Positions 8,830 through 21,967 are shown, counted from the stretch's first letter. The stretch: 64,000 bases of DNA from Pseudomonas entomophila (GCF_023277925.1 NZ_CP063832.1:3240001-3304000), one strand, 5' to 3'. Program-made: numbers and translations. The notes: generated by a model not told the origin, from the sequence alone.

Positions 8830-9840
8830 ATGGCGTTCAACATCCACAACCGCAACCTGCTCAGCCTCGAACACCACAGCACCCGCGAGCTGCGCTACCT
8901 GCTGGACCTGTCCCGCGACCTCAAGCGCGCCAAGTACACCGGCACAGAACAGCAGCACCTGAAGGGCAACAACATCGCCCTGATCTTCGAGAAGACCTCC
9001 ACTCGTACTCGCTGCGCCTTCGAAGTCGCCGCCTATGACCAGGGCGCCAACGTCACCTACATCGACCCCAACTCCTCGCAGATCGGCCACAAAGAGAGCA
9101 TGAAGGACACCGCCCGCGTGCTTGGGCGCATGTACGACGCCATCGAGTACCGCGGCTTCAAGCAGGAAATCGTCGAGGAGCTGGCCAAGTTCGCCGGCGT
9201 GCCGGTGTTCAACGGCTTGACCGACGAATACCACCCAACGCAAATGATCGCCGACGTGCTGACCATGCGCGAGCACAGCGACAAGCCGCTGCACGACATC
9301 AGCTACGCCTACCTGGGCGATGCCCGCAACAACATGGGCAACTCGCTGCTGCTGATCGGCGCCAAGCTCGGCATGGACGTGCGTATCGCCGCGCCCAAGG
9401 CGCTGTGGCCCCATGACGACTTGGTCGAGCGTTGCCATAAATACGCCGAGGAAAGCGGCGCGCGCATCACCCTGACCGAAGACCCGAAAGCGGCGGTCAA
9501 GGGCGTGGACTTCGTCCACACCGACGTCTGGGTGTCGATGGGTGAGCCGATCGAAGCCTGGGGCGAGCGCATCAAGCTGCTCAAGCCCTACCAGGTGAAC
9601 AAGGAGCTGATGAAGGCCACCGGCAACCCGCGCTCCAAGTTCATGCACTGCCTGCCGGCGTTCCACAACTCCGAGACCAAGGTCGGCAAGCAGATCGCCG
9701 AGCAGTACCCGGACTTGGCCAACGGTATCGAAGTGACCGATGACGTGTTCGAGTCGCCGGCCTGCATCGCCTTCGAGCAGGCGGAAAACCGCATGCACAC
9801 GATCAAGGCGATCCTGGTGTCGACCCTGGCCGACCTGTAA
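8830..9840 (+). CDS. arcB: catabolic ornithine carbamoyltransferase ArcB
   Basis: ArcB converts citrulline and phosphate to ornithine and carbamoyl phosphate, the reverse of the anabolic reaction. The 336-residue protein shows the carbamoyl-phosphate motif STRTR at 57-61 and the ornithine-side HCLP at 273-276, plus the DVWVSMGEP segment. Length and the N-terminal [25 protein letters not shown] match the catabolic branch (P. aeruginosa ArcB) rather than the shorter ArgF type. It follows arcA after 69 bases and has an AAGGAG ribosome site. A REP doublet separates it from arcC. Confidence 0.96.
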   Translation: MAFNIHNRNLLSLEHHSTRELRYLLDLSRDLKRAKYTGTEQQHLKGNNIALIFEKTSTRTRCAFEVAAYDQGANVTYIDPNSSQIGHKESMKDTARVLGRMYDAIEYRGFKQEIVEELAKFAGVPVFNGLTDEYHPTQMIADVLTMREHSDKPLHDISYAYLGDARNNMGNSLLLIGAKLGMDVRIAAPKALWPHDDLVERCHKYAEESGARITLTEDPKAAVKGVDFVHTDVWVSMGEPIEAWGERIKLLKPYQVNKELMKATGNPRSKFMHCLPAFHNSETKVGKQIAEQYPDLANGIEVTDDVFESPACIAFEQAENRMHTIKAILVSTLADL

Positions 9841-9852
9841 CCCCGCGATCCC

Positions 9853-9940
9853 CTGTAGGAGCCAGCTTTGCTGGCGAACCGGTCCACACCGATGCCGAGC
9901 ACATGCCATGGCATTCGCCGGCAAAGCCGGCTCCTACAGG
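9853..9940. repeat. REP doublet between arcB and arcC
   Basis: CTGTAGGAGCCAGCTTTGCT at 9853 is inverted in the copy ending CGGCTCCTACAGG at 9940. Lying inside an operon, it could modulate mRNA stability or partial termination before arcC. Confidence 0.9.
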
Positions 9941-9971
9941 GACCGCGTCACCCATCAGAAGGACATTCCCC

Positions 9972-10901
9972 ATGCGTATCGTTGTTGCTTTGGGCGGCAA
10001 CGCCCTGCTGCGCCGCGGCGAGCCGATGACCGCCGACAACCAGCGCGCCAATATCCGCACCGCCACCGAGCAGATCGCCAAGATCCACCCCGGCAACGAG
10101 CTGGTCATCGCCCACGGCAATGGCCCGCAGGTCGGCCTGCTGTCGCTGCAGGGGCTGTCGTACAAGCCGGATGAAGCCTACCCGCTGGACGTGCTGGGTG
10201 CCGAGACCGAAGGCATGATCGGCTACATGATCGAACAGGAACTGGGCAACCTGCTGGCCTTCGAAGTGCCCTTCGCCACCCTGCTCACGCAAGTCGAAGT
10301 GGACGCCAATGACCCGGCGTTCAAGGACCCGACCAAGTTCATCGGCCCGGTCTATGCCAAGGATGAGGCCGAGCGCCTGGCCAAGGAGAAAGGCTGGGTG
10401 GTCAAGCCCGACGGCGACAAGTACCGCCGCGTGGTGGCCAGCCCGAAACCCAAGCGCATCTTCGAGATCCGCCCGATCAAGTGGCTGCTGGAGAAAAGCA
10501 GCATCGTGATCTGCGCTGGCGGCGGCGGCATCCCCACCATGTACGACGAAAACCGCAAGCTCAAGGGCATCGAAGCGGTGATCGACAAGGACCTGTGCTC
10601 GGCCCTGCTGGCCGAACAGCTGGAGGCCGACCTGCTGATCATCGCCACCGACGTCGACGCGGCGTACATCGACTGGGGCAAGCCGACCCAGAAAGCCATT
10701 GCCCAGGCGCACCCCGACGAGCTAGAGAAACTGGGCTTCGCCGCCGGCTCCATGGGGCCCAAGGTACAAGCCGCCTGCGACTTCGCCCGGCATACCGGCA
10801 AGGTTGCGGTGATCAGTTCGCTGGAGAACATCGAGGACATCGTCAAGGGCACGGCAGGCACCCGGGTTTCCACGCAGAAGCCCGGTATCAGCTACCGTTG
10901 A
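9972..10901 (+). CDS. arcC: carbamate kinase ArcC
   Basis: ArcC transfers the phosphate of carbamoyl phosphate to ADP, giving ATP, CO2 and ammonia; this is the energy-yielding step of the pathway. The 309-residue protein begins [17 protein letters not shown], the amino-acid-kinase glycine-rich loop, and carries [16 protein letters not shown] near residue 45, [11 protein letters not shown] near 180 and the late [21 protein letters not shown]. The start at 9972 is chosen over upstream options because those fall inside the REP and the family begins here. It is the last arc gene. Confidence 0.96.
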   Translation: MRIVVALGGNALLRRGEPMTADNQRANIRTATEQIAKIHPGNELVIAHGNGPQVGLLSLQGLSYKPDEAYPLDVLGAETEGMIGYMIEQELGNLLAFEVPFATLLTQVEVDANDPAFKDPTKFIGPVYAKDEAERLAKEKGWVVKPDGDKYRRVVASPKPKRIFEIRPIKWLLEKSSIVICAGGGGIPTMYDENRKLKGIEAVIDKDLCSALLAEQLEADLLIIATDVDAAYIDWGKPTQKAIAQAHPDELEKLGFAAGSMGPKVQAACDFARHTGKVAVISSLENIEDIVKGTAGTRVSTQKPGISYR

Positions 10902-10957
10902 ATGCAGTTGGCGGGTGCCTGGCACCCGCCGTTCTCAACCTTCCGGAGGATTCCGCC

Positions 10958-11326
10958 ATGGCCCAGTTCCAACCCGGTCACGTGCATATCGAGCGCACCG
11001 CGCTGAATACGAATGACCATAGCTACGACCTGAACATCAACTACGAAGTGGCCCAGGATCCCAAGGAAGGGAGAGGTATCGCGTTCCGCCTGCATGGCAG
11101 CATCGAAGGCAAGCCAGTGGACGAGAAGTTCTTCCTGGCAAAGGACCAGGTGCTGCCGAGTTTCCTGAGTGTCACCACGCGCAAGGCCCAGGCTTACCTG
11201 GCTCCACCGAAGAAGTTCGAGACCCTCGGCTCACCGCACAAGCTTTACGACGCGATGTTCGAAGACATTCGCGCCAAGCTGGATGTGAAATCGGGCGACC
11301 CGATCAAGCCTGAACATCTAGATTGA
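10958..11326 (+). CDS. small protein of unknown function, DUF5064-like
   Basis: This 122-residue soluble protein follows arcC after 56 bases and has GGAGGA before its start at 10958. It resembles the Pseudomonas DUF5064 family as I remember it: MAQFQPGHVHIERTALNTNDHSYDLNINYEV and a C-terminal LYDAMFEDIRAKLDVKSGDPIKPEHLD. No catalytic motif, signal peptide or membrane span is visible. The N-terminal half is predicted rich in beta strands, the C-terminal part helical. Location suggests co-transcription with arc genes; a role in arginine metabolism is only positional. Confidence 0.7.
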   Translation: MAQFQPGHVHIERTALNTNDHSYDLNINYEVAQDPKEGRGIAFRLHGSIEGKPVDEKFFLAKDQVLPSFLSVTTRKAQAYLAPPKKFETLGSPHKLYDAMFEDIRAKLDVKSGDPIKPEHLD

Positions 11327-11346
11327 CTTCTGGGGCTGCTGTGCAG

Positions 11347-11438
11347 CCCTTTCGCGACACAAGGCCGCTCCCACAGGTATCTCACCGCTTATGGATACGG
11401 TGTTGTACCTGTGGGAGCGGCCTTGTGTCGCGAAAGGG
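11347..11438. repeat. long perfect palindrome (REP-like) with 33-base arms
   Basis: The arm 11347-11379 (CCCTTTCGCGACACAAGGCC...) is the exact reverse complement of 11406-11438, with a 26-base loop. It belongs to a second REP flavour (GCGACACAAGGCCGCTCC) also found at 21894 and 60684. It lies between the DUF5064-like gene and gcsR and may end transcription of the arc cluster, although no T-run follows. Confidence 0.9.
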
Positions 11439-11519
11439 GCGCACAGCACCCCCGGCAATGTTGGGCTAGCCCCGACTCCCAAGGCATACTACGGCCTCCC
11501 TCGGCCATAATTGCCCCCC

Positions 11520-13028
<1,509 letters not shown>

Positions 13029-13059
13029 CACTGGAGCCACTCGATTTGGCGCGACCTCT

Positions 13060-13140
13060 GTAGGAGCGGCTTCAGCCGCGATCACCCGCGAAGCGGATGC
13101 CGCACACCGTGGTGCCTGCATCGCGGCTGAAGCTCCTACA
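13060..13140. repeat. REP doublet upstream of the protease/MBL module
   Basis: TGTAGGAGCGGCTTCAGCCG is inverted in GCGGCTGAAGCTCCTACA with one base lost in the second arm. It marks the boundary between gcsR and the two-gene module. Confidence 0.88.
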
Positions 13141-13235
13141 ATGGACGCGAAGGCGCTATGGCCAGGACCGGCTACGCTGAAGGCACCCTGCCATCAACCT
13201 GCGCGGGGGACTCGGCACGGACAGGGAGGGACACC

Positions 13236-16200
13236 ATGGCACAGGCGCTGCTGGTCAAGATTCGGGGGAACTTGAGCGACGGACACAGGCAGGGGCTGGC
13301 CGCCGCAGTCGGCGCGCCGGACATGGAAGCGATCCTGACGATCCCCGCCCAACCTGGTATCGCCGGCGTGGCGGCCGCGCAGGGCTCGACCTGGTACCGC
13401 GCCCCCTTGCCGTTCACCAGCAACCCCTGGGACGCCGCCCATGCCATGCTGGCCCACGGCGCGGGCTTTGCCGCCACCGGCAGCACGCAGATCGAGTTCG
13501 TCGAACCGGACATCGAGCAAGCCTGGTTTACCGAGGCGCCAGCACCCGCAACCGCGCTGGCCGCAGCGGCATGCACCTTTCACCCTCAGGACAAGTCGGG
13601 CCAGAAGGCCGTGGTGAAGGATGACAACCAATGGCACCTTGAAGACCGCTTCTCGCAGCTTGGCGCTGCACGGAGCAAGGTCGCCAAGGACCTGCAGCAG
13701 GCCATCAGGATCGCGCACCTGGACACAGGCTACGACCCGAACCACGCCTCCCTGCCCCTGCACCTCGACAGGCAGAACCAACGCAACTTTCGCGACCCCG
13801 ACCACCCCACCGACGCCACCGACCGCACGCCGGATGGCTGGACGGCGGTCCGTAACCAGGGCCATGGCCATGCCACGCTGAGCCTCCTGGCCGGCAACGA
13901 AATCAACAACCCCGCCATCGCGCAGGGCTTTTCCGGCTTCGTCGGCGGCGCGCCCTATACAACCGTCATTCCCATCCGCATCGCCGACTGGGTCGTGCGC
14001 TTCTCGACCGGCAGCATGGTCCAGGGCTTCCAGTACGCGGTGCAACAGAAGGTACACATCCTGTCGATGAGCATGGGTGGCCTGTCCTCCCGCGCCCTCG
14101 CCGATGCGGTCAACCTGGCCTACGAGCACGGTGTATTCATGGTCACCGCAGCGGGCAACAACTACGCCTGGACACCGACTCCCGGCTCGATCGTATTCCC
14201 CGCCCGCTTCAAGCGCGTGCTCGCGGCGTGCGGGGTGATGGCCAACGGGCGCGCCTACGCCGGCCTCAGCCCGCGCACCATGCAAGGCAACTACGGTCCC
14301 GCGTCGAAGATGCAGACGGCGATGGGCGCCTTCACCCCCAACGTGCCGTGGGCCGAGTTCGGCTGCGGCAACCTGGTCAGCATGGATGGCGCGGGCACCT
14401 CCTCGGCCACGCCGCAACTGGCTGCTGCCGCCGCGCTGTGGATGGCCAGCCACCAAGCGCAACTTGCCAGGTATCCAGAGCCCTGGATGCGTGTCGAGGC
14501 AACTCGCGCGGCCCTGTTCGGATCGGCCTTGAAAACCACGGGTGCCATGGACGCGGAGGAAACCCTCGAGAAAATCGGACGGGGCGTGCTGCAGGCGAAC
14601 GCGGCACTTGGCATTGCTCCACCGGCCAAGGACGTGCTCGTGAAGACCTCACCGGCAGAGCCCAGCTGGAGCTGGCTCAACCTGATCACCGGTGCTGGCG
14701 GCGTCTCTCTCGCCCCGGACCAGGCTTCAGCGGTCGAGCAGATGCTTGCGCTCGAATTGACGCAAATGGCACAGCGCCATCGCGCAGTGGACGAGGCGCT
14801 GCCCGACGGCGAAAGCGGCGCTGATGTGCCAGCGGCCTTGCTCAATCGCTACCTTGAGGCGGCACTCGACTCCGGCAATCCTTCAGCGCCTCTGAAAGCC
14901 TTCCTCGAGAAGCACCTGGGCCGGCCCCAAGGCGCCCCTGCCACGGCCCCCGTCACGGTAGCCGAGGGCCCACGCATCGCACGCAAGACCAAGCAACTCC
15001 CCACCCCGCCACGGCGACTGCGCGTCTATGCGCTTGACCCGTCCATCGCCAAGCGGCTGGATTCCGTCGAGATCAACGAGACCGTCATCAACGTCCCCTG
15101 GGAAAAACTCGAACCCGGACCGGTGGGCGAGTACCTCGAGATCGTCGACATCGACCCCGCCTCCGACCGCCTCTACGACCCAGTGGACCTGAACGAACCG
15201 AAACTGCTGGCACAGGACGGCTGGCCCCCCTCCGAAGGCAACCCGGCCTTCCACCAGCAGATGGTCTACGCGGTGGCGATGAAGACCATCAGGAACTTCG
15301 AGGAAGCCCTGGGCCGGCGTGTGCTCTGGGCTTCGCGCAAGGTCGCGGGCACCGGCGGGCTAGGTGAGCCGCACTACGAGTACCACAGCGTGCGCAGGCT
15401 GCGGATCTACCCCCACGCACTGCGCACCGAGAACGCTTACTACAGCCCCGACAAGGTGGCGCTGCTGTTCGGCTACTTCCAGTCCACCTCGACGGCGACC
15501 GCCGCCACTCCTGGCGGCAGCATGGTGTTTGCCTGCCTGTCCAGCGACATCATCGCCCACGAGATGTCCCACGCCCTGCTCGATGGCCTGCATCGCAGCT
15601 TCCAGGATGCCTCCAACCCGGATGTCCCGGCGTTTCACGAGGCATTCGCCGATATCGTCGCGCTGTTCCAGCACTTCTCGATCCCCGAGCTGGTGCGTTT
15701 CCAGGTGCGCCAGGCCCGTGGCCGGTTGGATGCGGCGAAACTGCTGGGCTCCCTGGCCCAGCAGTTCGGCGAAGGGACCAACCGTGGCGGGCCACTGCGC
15801 GACTACCTCGCCAAAGGCGACAAGCCCAGCTACCCCGACGAGCTGGAGGTGCACGCACGGGGCTCGATCCTCGTCTCGGCGGTCTATGAAGCGTTCCTCA
15901 GCATCGTCGACCGGCGCACGGCGGACCTGGTCCGCATCGCCACCAACGGCAGCGGCCTGCTGCCCAGGGGCGCGCTGCTCCCCGACCTGGTCGAACGGCT
16001 GACCGAAGAAACCTGCAAGACCGCCCGCCATGTGCTGCGCATCTGCATCCGTGCGCTGGACTATTGCCCCGCCGTCGACATCACCTTCGGTGAGTACCTG
16101 CGCGCACTGATCACCGCCGATATCGATCTGGTGGCCGTCGACCGGTTCCACTACCGCGTCGCCTTCATGGACGCCTTCCGCAAGCGCAACCTGCTGCCAG

Positions 16201-16853
16201 CGGATGTGCGCACGGTCTCGGAAGAGTCCCTGGCCTGGGGCACGCTGGCCGATACACGACCGAGGTGGCTGAACGCGCTGGTCAAGGACCTCGACTTCGG
16301 ATGGGACCTCAAGCTCGATCGGGAAGCGATCCACGCGCTCAATGAAATCAACCGCAAGACCCTGTGGGATCGTCTCTCCAGGCTCCTCGAACGCCACCCT
16401 GAGCTGTACCCGGCATTCGGCCTGCTGCCCGATATACCCAAGTACACTGAGGATGGAGAGATCGCGGTGCCGGCGAGCCCCGGCCGGACCCACTTCTCGG
16501 TGGCCAGCGTGCGTCCGGCGCGTCGTGTCGCCCCTGATGGCAGCTTTTTCACCGAGGTGGTGGCGACGGTCATGCAGCGCCGGCGTGTTCCGCTGGACCC
16601 GAACGACCCGCAGGGGCCACAGATATGGTTCCGCGGCGGTGTCACGCTGATCATCGACCCACGCCGCAACCACTGCGAAATCCGCTACGCCATCGTCAAG
16701 AACTGCGGCAGCGAGAGCCGCCTCGCCCGACAGCGGCAGAGCGCCTCGGGCAGCGGCTTCGGCGCGCTGCAAGCCCTCTACTTCGCGAACACCCCGAGCG
16801 AGCCGTTCGCGCTTCTGCACACCCACAACGGGGAGTTCGGCCATGCCCAGTGA
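13236..16853 (+). CDS. dual protease: subtilisin (S8) domain plus thermolysin-like zinc peptidase domain
   Basis: This 1205-residue protein starts at 13236 after GGGAGGG. No signal peptide is seen, so it is probably cytosolic. Residues 1-130 look like an S8 pro-region ending in a VEPD motif. The S8 domain (about 150-450) has a full triad: Asp163 (HLDTGYD), His210 (QGHGHAT), Ser389 (GTSSATP), and the AAGNN oxyanion motif. A variable linker follows to about 620. A gluzincin domain shows HEMSH at 775-779 and the third ligand Glu802 in HEAFAD (Asp806), the thermolysin/M4-type layout. The last 150 residues are beta-rich and end HTHNGEFGHAQ. Two protease classes in one chain are rare. Its stop overlaps the MBL gene by 11 bases, so the two are translated together. 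Substrate and role are unknown; a defence or self-killing role is a guess. Confidence 0.85.
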   Translation: MAQALLVKIRGNLSDGHRQGLAAAVGAPDMEAILTIPAQPGIAGVAAAQGSTWYRAPLPFTSNPWDAAHAMLAHGAGFAATGSTQIEFVEPDIEQAWFTEAPAPATALAAAACTFHPQDKSGQKAVVKDDNQWHLEDRFSQLGAARSKVAKDLQQAIRIAHLDTGYDPNHASLPLHLDRQNQRNFRDPDHPTDATDRTPDGWTAVRNQGHGHATLSLLAGNEINNPAIAQGFSGFVGGAPYTTVIPIRIADWVVRFSTGSMVQGFQYAVQQKVHILSMSMGGLSSRALADAVNLAYEHGVFMVTAAGNNYAWTPTPGSIVFPARFKRVLAACGVMANGRAYAGLSPRTMQGNYGPASKMQTAMGAFTPNVPWAEFGCGNLVSMDGAGTSSATPQLAAAAALWMASHQAQLARYPEPWMRVEATRAALFGSALKTTGAMDAEETLEKIGRGVLQANAALGIAPPAKDVLVKTSPAEPSWSWLNLITGAGGVSLAPDQASAVEQMLALELTQMAQRHRAVDEALPDGESGADVPAALLNRYLEAALDSGNPSAPLKAFLEKHLGRPQGAPATAPVTVAEGPRIARKTKQLPTPPRRLRVYALDPSIAKRLDSVEINETVINVPWEKLEPGPVGEYLEIVDIDPASDRLYDPVDLNEPKLLAQDGWPPSEGNPAFHQQMVYAVAMKTIRNFEEALGRRVLWASRKVAGTGGLGEPHYEYHSVRRLRIYPHALRTENAYYSPDKVALLFGYFQSTSTATAATPGGSMVFACLSSDIIAHEMSHALLDGLHRSFQDASNPDVPAFHEAFADIVALFQHFSIPELVRFQVRQARGRLDAAKLLGSLAQQFGEGTNRGGPLRDYLAKGDKPSYPDELEVHARGSILVSAVYEAFLSIVDRRTADLVRIATNGSGLLPRGALLPDLVERLTEETCKTARHVLRICIRALDYCPAVDITFGEYLRALITADIDLVAVDRFHYRVAFMDAFRKRNLLPADVRTVSEESLAWGTLADTRPRWLNALVKDLDFGWDLKLDREAIHALNEINRKTLWDRLSRLLERHPELYPAFGLLPDIPKYTEDGEIAVPASPGRTHFSVASVRPARRVAPDGSFFTEVVATVMQRRRVPLDPNDPQGPQIWFRGGVTLIIDPRRNHCEIRYAIVKNCGSESRLARQRQSASGSGFGALQALYFANTPSEPFALLHTHNGEFGHAQ

Positions 16854-18342
16854 CCAGCCAGGCTTCACCATCCGCCACTACTGCCAGGGCATTGGCGACT
16901 GCCACCTGCTGCGCTTCGGCAAAGCCGATGGCGGCACCTGCTGGATGCTTATCGATTGCGGGATCCACACGGCCATCAAGGGGGGCTCGCAGATCATCGA
17001 CGACATCGTCGACGACATCTACCAACAGACCGGCGGCAAGCTCGACATCCTGGTGCTGACCCACGAACATACCGACCACATCAGTGCCTTCCGCGAGTCC
17101 TCCAACCGGTTTTCACGCTTCAGCGTCGGCGAGGTGTGGATGGCCTGGACCGAATCCCCCAACGATCCCCAGGCCCTGCAACTGGACAGGTTCAAGCAGC
17201 AGGCCCTGAGCGCGCTGTCCGGCGTCAGCCGGCAGTTGCATGGCGCGAACGCGGCAGGCACCAGCGCGTTGCGCGACGGCCTCGACCAGCTCCTGGCCTT
17301 CAGCTTCGGCGCCCAGGGCGAGACGGTGCGCGCCATGCGCGATGCCGCCGCCAGGCTGGGCAAGGCAGGCGTCAGGTACCTCGAACCCACCCTCGCCCCC
17401 CTCGACATGCCCGGCGTACCCGCGATCCGGGTATATGTCCTGGCCCCCTCGCGAAACGCCGACTACCTCGACATCATCGACCGTGTCGGTGAGCGTTACC
17501 CGATGGCCAACAGCCTGCAAGGCCTGCGCACTGCCGAATCGCTCTCGAACGCGTTCCGCGCGGCGGCATCGGGCAGTGGTTTCACCGACCCGACAGCGCC
17601 CTTCGACGCCAGCCAGGGCACCCCGCTGAGCGAACTGACGCGCCCGGGCAAGACGTTCGCGGCAGACCCCATCGGCCGTTTCGCCTATGCGCACTACTAC
17701 GGCCCGAGCGACCGCTCCGACCTGCTGGACACGGGTAAATCCGCGAAGACCGTCGATGCGAGCGCCACCGACCAGGCCTGGCGCCGGATCGACCTCGACT
17801 GGCTGGGCAGCGCAGGCACGCTGGCGATGCAACTCGACAACAAGATCAACAACACCAGCCTGGTCCTCGCCTTCGAGATCGTGGCGACGGGGCGCGTGGT
17901 GCTGTTCGCCGCCGACGCGCAGATCGGCAACTGGCTGAGTTGGCAGGATGCAACCTGGAAGATGCCCGACGGGACGAGCGTGACCGGCCCAGACCTGCTG
18001 AAGCGCACGGTCTACTACAAAGTGGGGCACCACGGCAGCGAGAACGCGACCGCCAAGGCCAAGGGGCTCGAACTGATGACCAGCGAGGACCTGGCTGCCT
18101 TCATCCCCACCAATGCGCAGGATGCGGGCACGGTGCGCTGGGGCCGGATGCCGTTCCCTTCTTTGCTGGCGGCCCTCGATAGCCAGTGCCACCAACGGGT
18201 CGTGCGTGCCGACGACGCGCAACTTCTGACAGGAACAGCGCCCTTCCAGGCGCCGTCCGGTTCAATCCAGGCACTTCGGGTGGGCAGCGTCGGGCAGGGC
18301 AACGACCAGCGTCGCACATGGATCGAGTTTGACGTGGCCTAG
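16843..18342 (+). CDS. metallo-beta-lactamase-fold hydrolase (ComEC/Rec2-like)
   Basis: This 499-residue protein has the MBL metal site: THEHTDH with His74, His76, Asp78 and His79, a later Asp358 in LFAADAQIGN and GHHGSEN with His396-His397. The KVGHHGS form is that of the ComEC/Rec2 C-terminal hydrolase, which acts on DNA, but here without membrane helices or a signal peptide. A long insert (about 110-340) separates the metal motifs. The gene overlaps the dual protease gene by 11 bases and ends just before the gcv operators, with no terminator. MBL proteins paired with proteases occur in bacterial conflict systems such as AVAST type 1, but no NTPase sensor is present here. The substrate is unknown; nuclease or esterase activity is possible. 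Confidence 0.85.
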   Translation: MPSDQPGFTIRHYCQGIGDCHLLRFGKADGGTCWMLIDCGIHTAIKGGSQIIDDIVDDIYQQTGGKLDILVLTHEHTDHISAFRESSNRFSRFSVGEVWMAWTESPNDPQALQLDRFKQQALSALSGVSRQLHGANAAGTSALRDGLDQLLAFSFGAQGETVRAMRDAAARLGKAGVRYLEPTLAPLDMPGVPAIRVYVLAPSRNADYLDIIDRVGERYPMANSLQGLRTAESLSNAFRAAASGSGFTDPTAPFDASQGTPLSELTRPGKTFAADPIGRFAYAHYYGPSDRSDLLDTGKSAKTVDASATDQAWRRIDLDWLGSAGTLAMQLDNKINNTSLVLAFEIVATGRVVLFAADAQIGNWLSWQDATWKMPDGTSVTGPDLLKRTVYYKVGHHGSENATAKAKGLELMTSEDLAAFIPTNAQDAGTVRWGRMPFPSLLAALDSQCHQRVVRADDAQLLTGTAPFQAPSGSIQALRVGSVGQGNDQRRTWIEFDVA

Positions 18343-18344
18343 CC

Positions 18345-18362
18345 TGTATCGATTTCAATCCA
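18345..18362 (+). promoter_or_regulatory. GcsR-like operator 1
   Basis: TGTATCGATTTCAATCCA is an 18-base match to the GcsR pattern I recall (TGTAACG-N4-CGTTCCG) in spacing and most positions. It starts two bases after the stop codon of the MBL gene. Confidence 0.65.
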
Positions 18363-18363
18363 G

Positions 18364-18381
18364 TGTAACTAAAACATTCCA
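18364..18381 (+). promoter_or_regulatory. GcsR-like operator 2
   Basis: TGTAACTAAAACATTCCA has the same 18-base layout and follows operator 1 after a single base, a tandem arrangement like that described for the P. aeruginosa gcv promoter. Confidence 0.65.
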
Positions 18382-18444
18382 CATGGATTCAGGTGCGTCT
18401 ATGCAAGGGTTTGATCCTCCAGCGCTTTCGAATCGTTATCCATG

Positions 18445-18462
18445 TGTATCGATTTCGTTCCA
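18445..18462 (+). promoter_or_regulatory. GcsR-like operator 3
   Basis: TGTATCGATTTCGTTCCA is the best match of the three and is centred about 73 bases before the -24 element. A weaker copy, CTTTCGAATCGTTATCCA at 18425-18442, lies just upstream. Confidence 0.7.
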
Positions 18463-18525
18463 AACAGACAGCTCGTACCGCGAATAATCAACCTAACTAC
18501 ATGATTTATAAAGATATTTATAGTC

Positions 18526-18541
18526 TGGCCGCATAATTGCT
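18526..18541 (+). promoter_or_regulatory. sigma-54 (-24/-12) promoter of the gcv operon
   Basis: TGGCCGCATAATTGCT has TGGC and TTGCT with the exact seven-base spacing of the sigma-54 consensus. Transcription should start near 18552, about 58 bases before gcvH. Three GcsR-like sites upstream and a sigma-54 activator gene nearby support it. Confidence 0.85.
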
Positions 18542-18609
18542 AAGGGAATTCCAACCTTAAGAGCGTGGCCCAACCACGCCCAACGCCCCCTGCTTCCCGA
18601 GGAATTCCC

Positions 18610-18993
18610 ATGAGCGAGTTGCGTTTCACCGAAGATCACGAATGGCTGCGCGTCGAAGCCGACGGCAGCGTCACCGTAGGCATCACCGCCTACGCCCAGA
18701 ACGCCCTCGGCGACGTGGTCTATGTGCAACTGCCGGAACTGCAGCAGTACGACAAGGGCGCCGAAGCCTCCACCGTGGAATCGGTAAAAGCCGCCAGCGG
18801 CGTGTACATGCCACTGGCCGGTGAAGTGGTCGCGGTCAACGATGGCCTGAACGACAGCCCCGAGCTGGTCAACGAAGACCCGCTGGGCGAAGGCTGGTTC
18901 TTCCGTTTCATCCCCGCCGACATGAAGGAAGTTGCCGCCCTGCTCGACCAGGACGCCTACGACCGCCTGATCAAAGCCAACGACGACGCCTGA
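18610..18993 (+). CDS. gcvH: glycine cleavage system H protein
   Basis: GcvH carries the lipoyl arm that shuttles the aminomethyl group between the P, T and L proteins. The 127-residue length is standard and the lipoylation site is Lys60 in ESVKAASG; the flanking ITAYAQNALGDVVYVQLPE is typical. The start at 18610 follows CGAGGAA; a longer in-frame start at 18565 would add an unrelated tail. It is the first gene of the operon under the sigma-54 promoter and precedes gcvP by 11 bases. Confidence 0.96.
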   Translation: MSELRFTEDHEWLRVEADGSVTVGITAYAQNALGDVVYVQLPELQQYDKGAEASTVESVKAASGVYMPLAGEVVAVNDGLNDSPELVNEDPLGEGWFFRFIPADMKEVAALLDQDAYDRLIKANDDA

Positions 18994-19004
18994 GGTAACG
19001 CACC

Positions 19005-21860
<2,856 letters not shown>

Positions 21861-21893
21861 GGCGGTCTTGGGAAAGCTGGGGCCGCTTTGCGG

Positions 21894-21967
21894 CCCTTTC
21901 GTGACACAAGGCCGCTCCCACAGGGACGACGCCGCTCTTGCGCGGGCGGCCTTGCGTCGCGATGGGC
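21894..21967. repeat. degenerate REP-like inverted repeat between gcvP and sdaA
   Basis: CCCTTTCGTGACACAAGGCC at 21894 is partly mirrored by GCGGCCTTGCGTCGCGATGGG. It is the same flavour as the 33-base palindrome at 11347 but decayed. Confidence 0.7.

Noticed and set aside
13236..18342. Complete AVAST type 1 system
   Set aside because: There is an MBL protein and a protease, but no STAND-type NTPase nearby, and the protease differs in layout.
13029..18342. Genomic island with integrase and attachment sites
   Set aside because: No integrase, transposase, tRNA or flanking direct repeat was found, and base use looks similar to that of neighbours.
18343..18609. Glycine riboswitch before gcvH
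   Set aside because: No tandem aptamer-like pattern is visible, and the region is explained by operators and a sigma-54 promoter.
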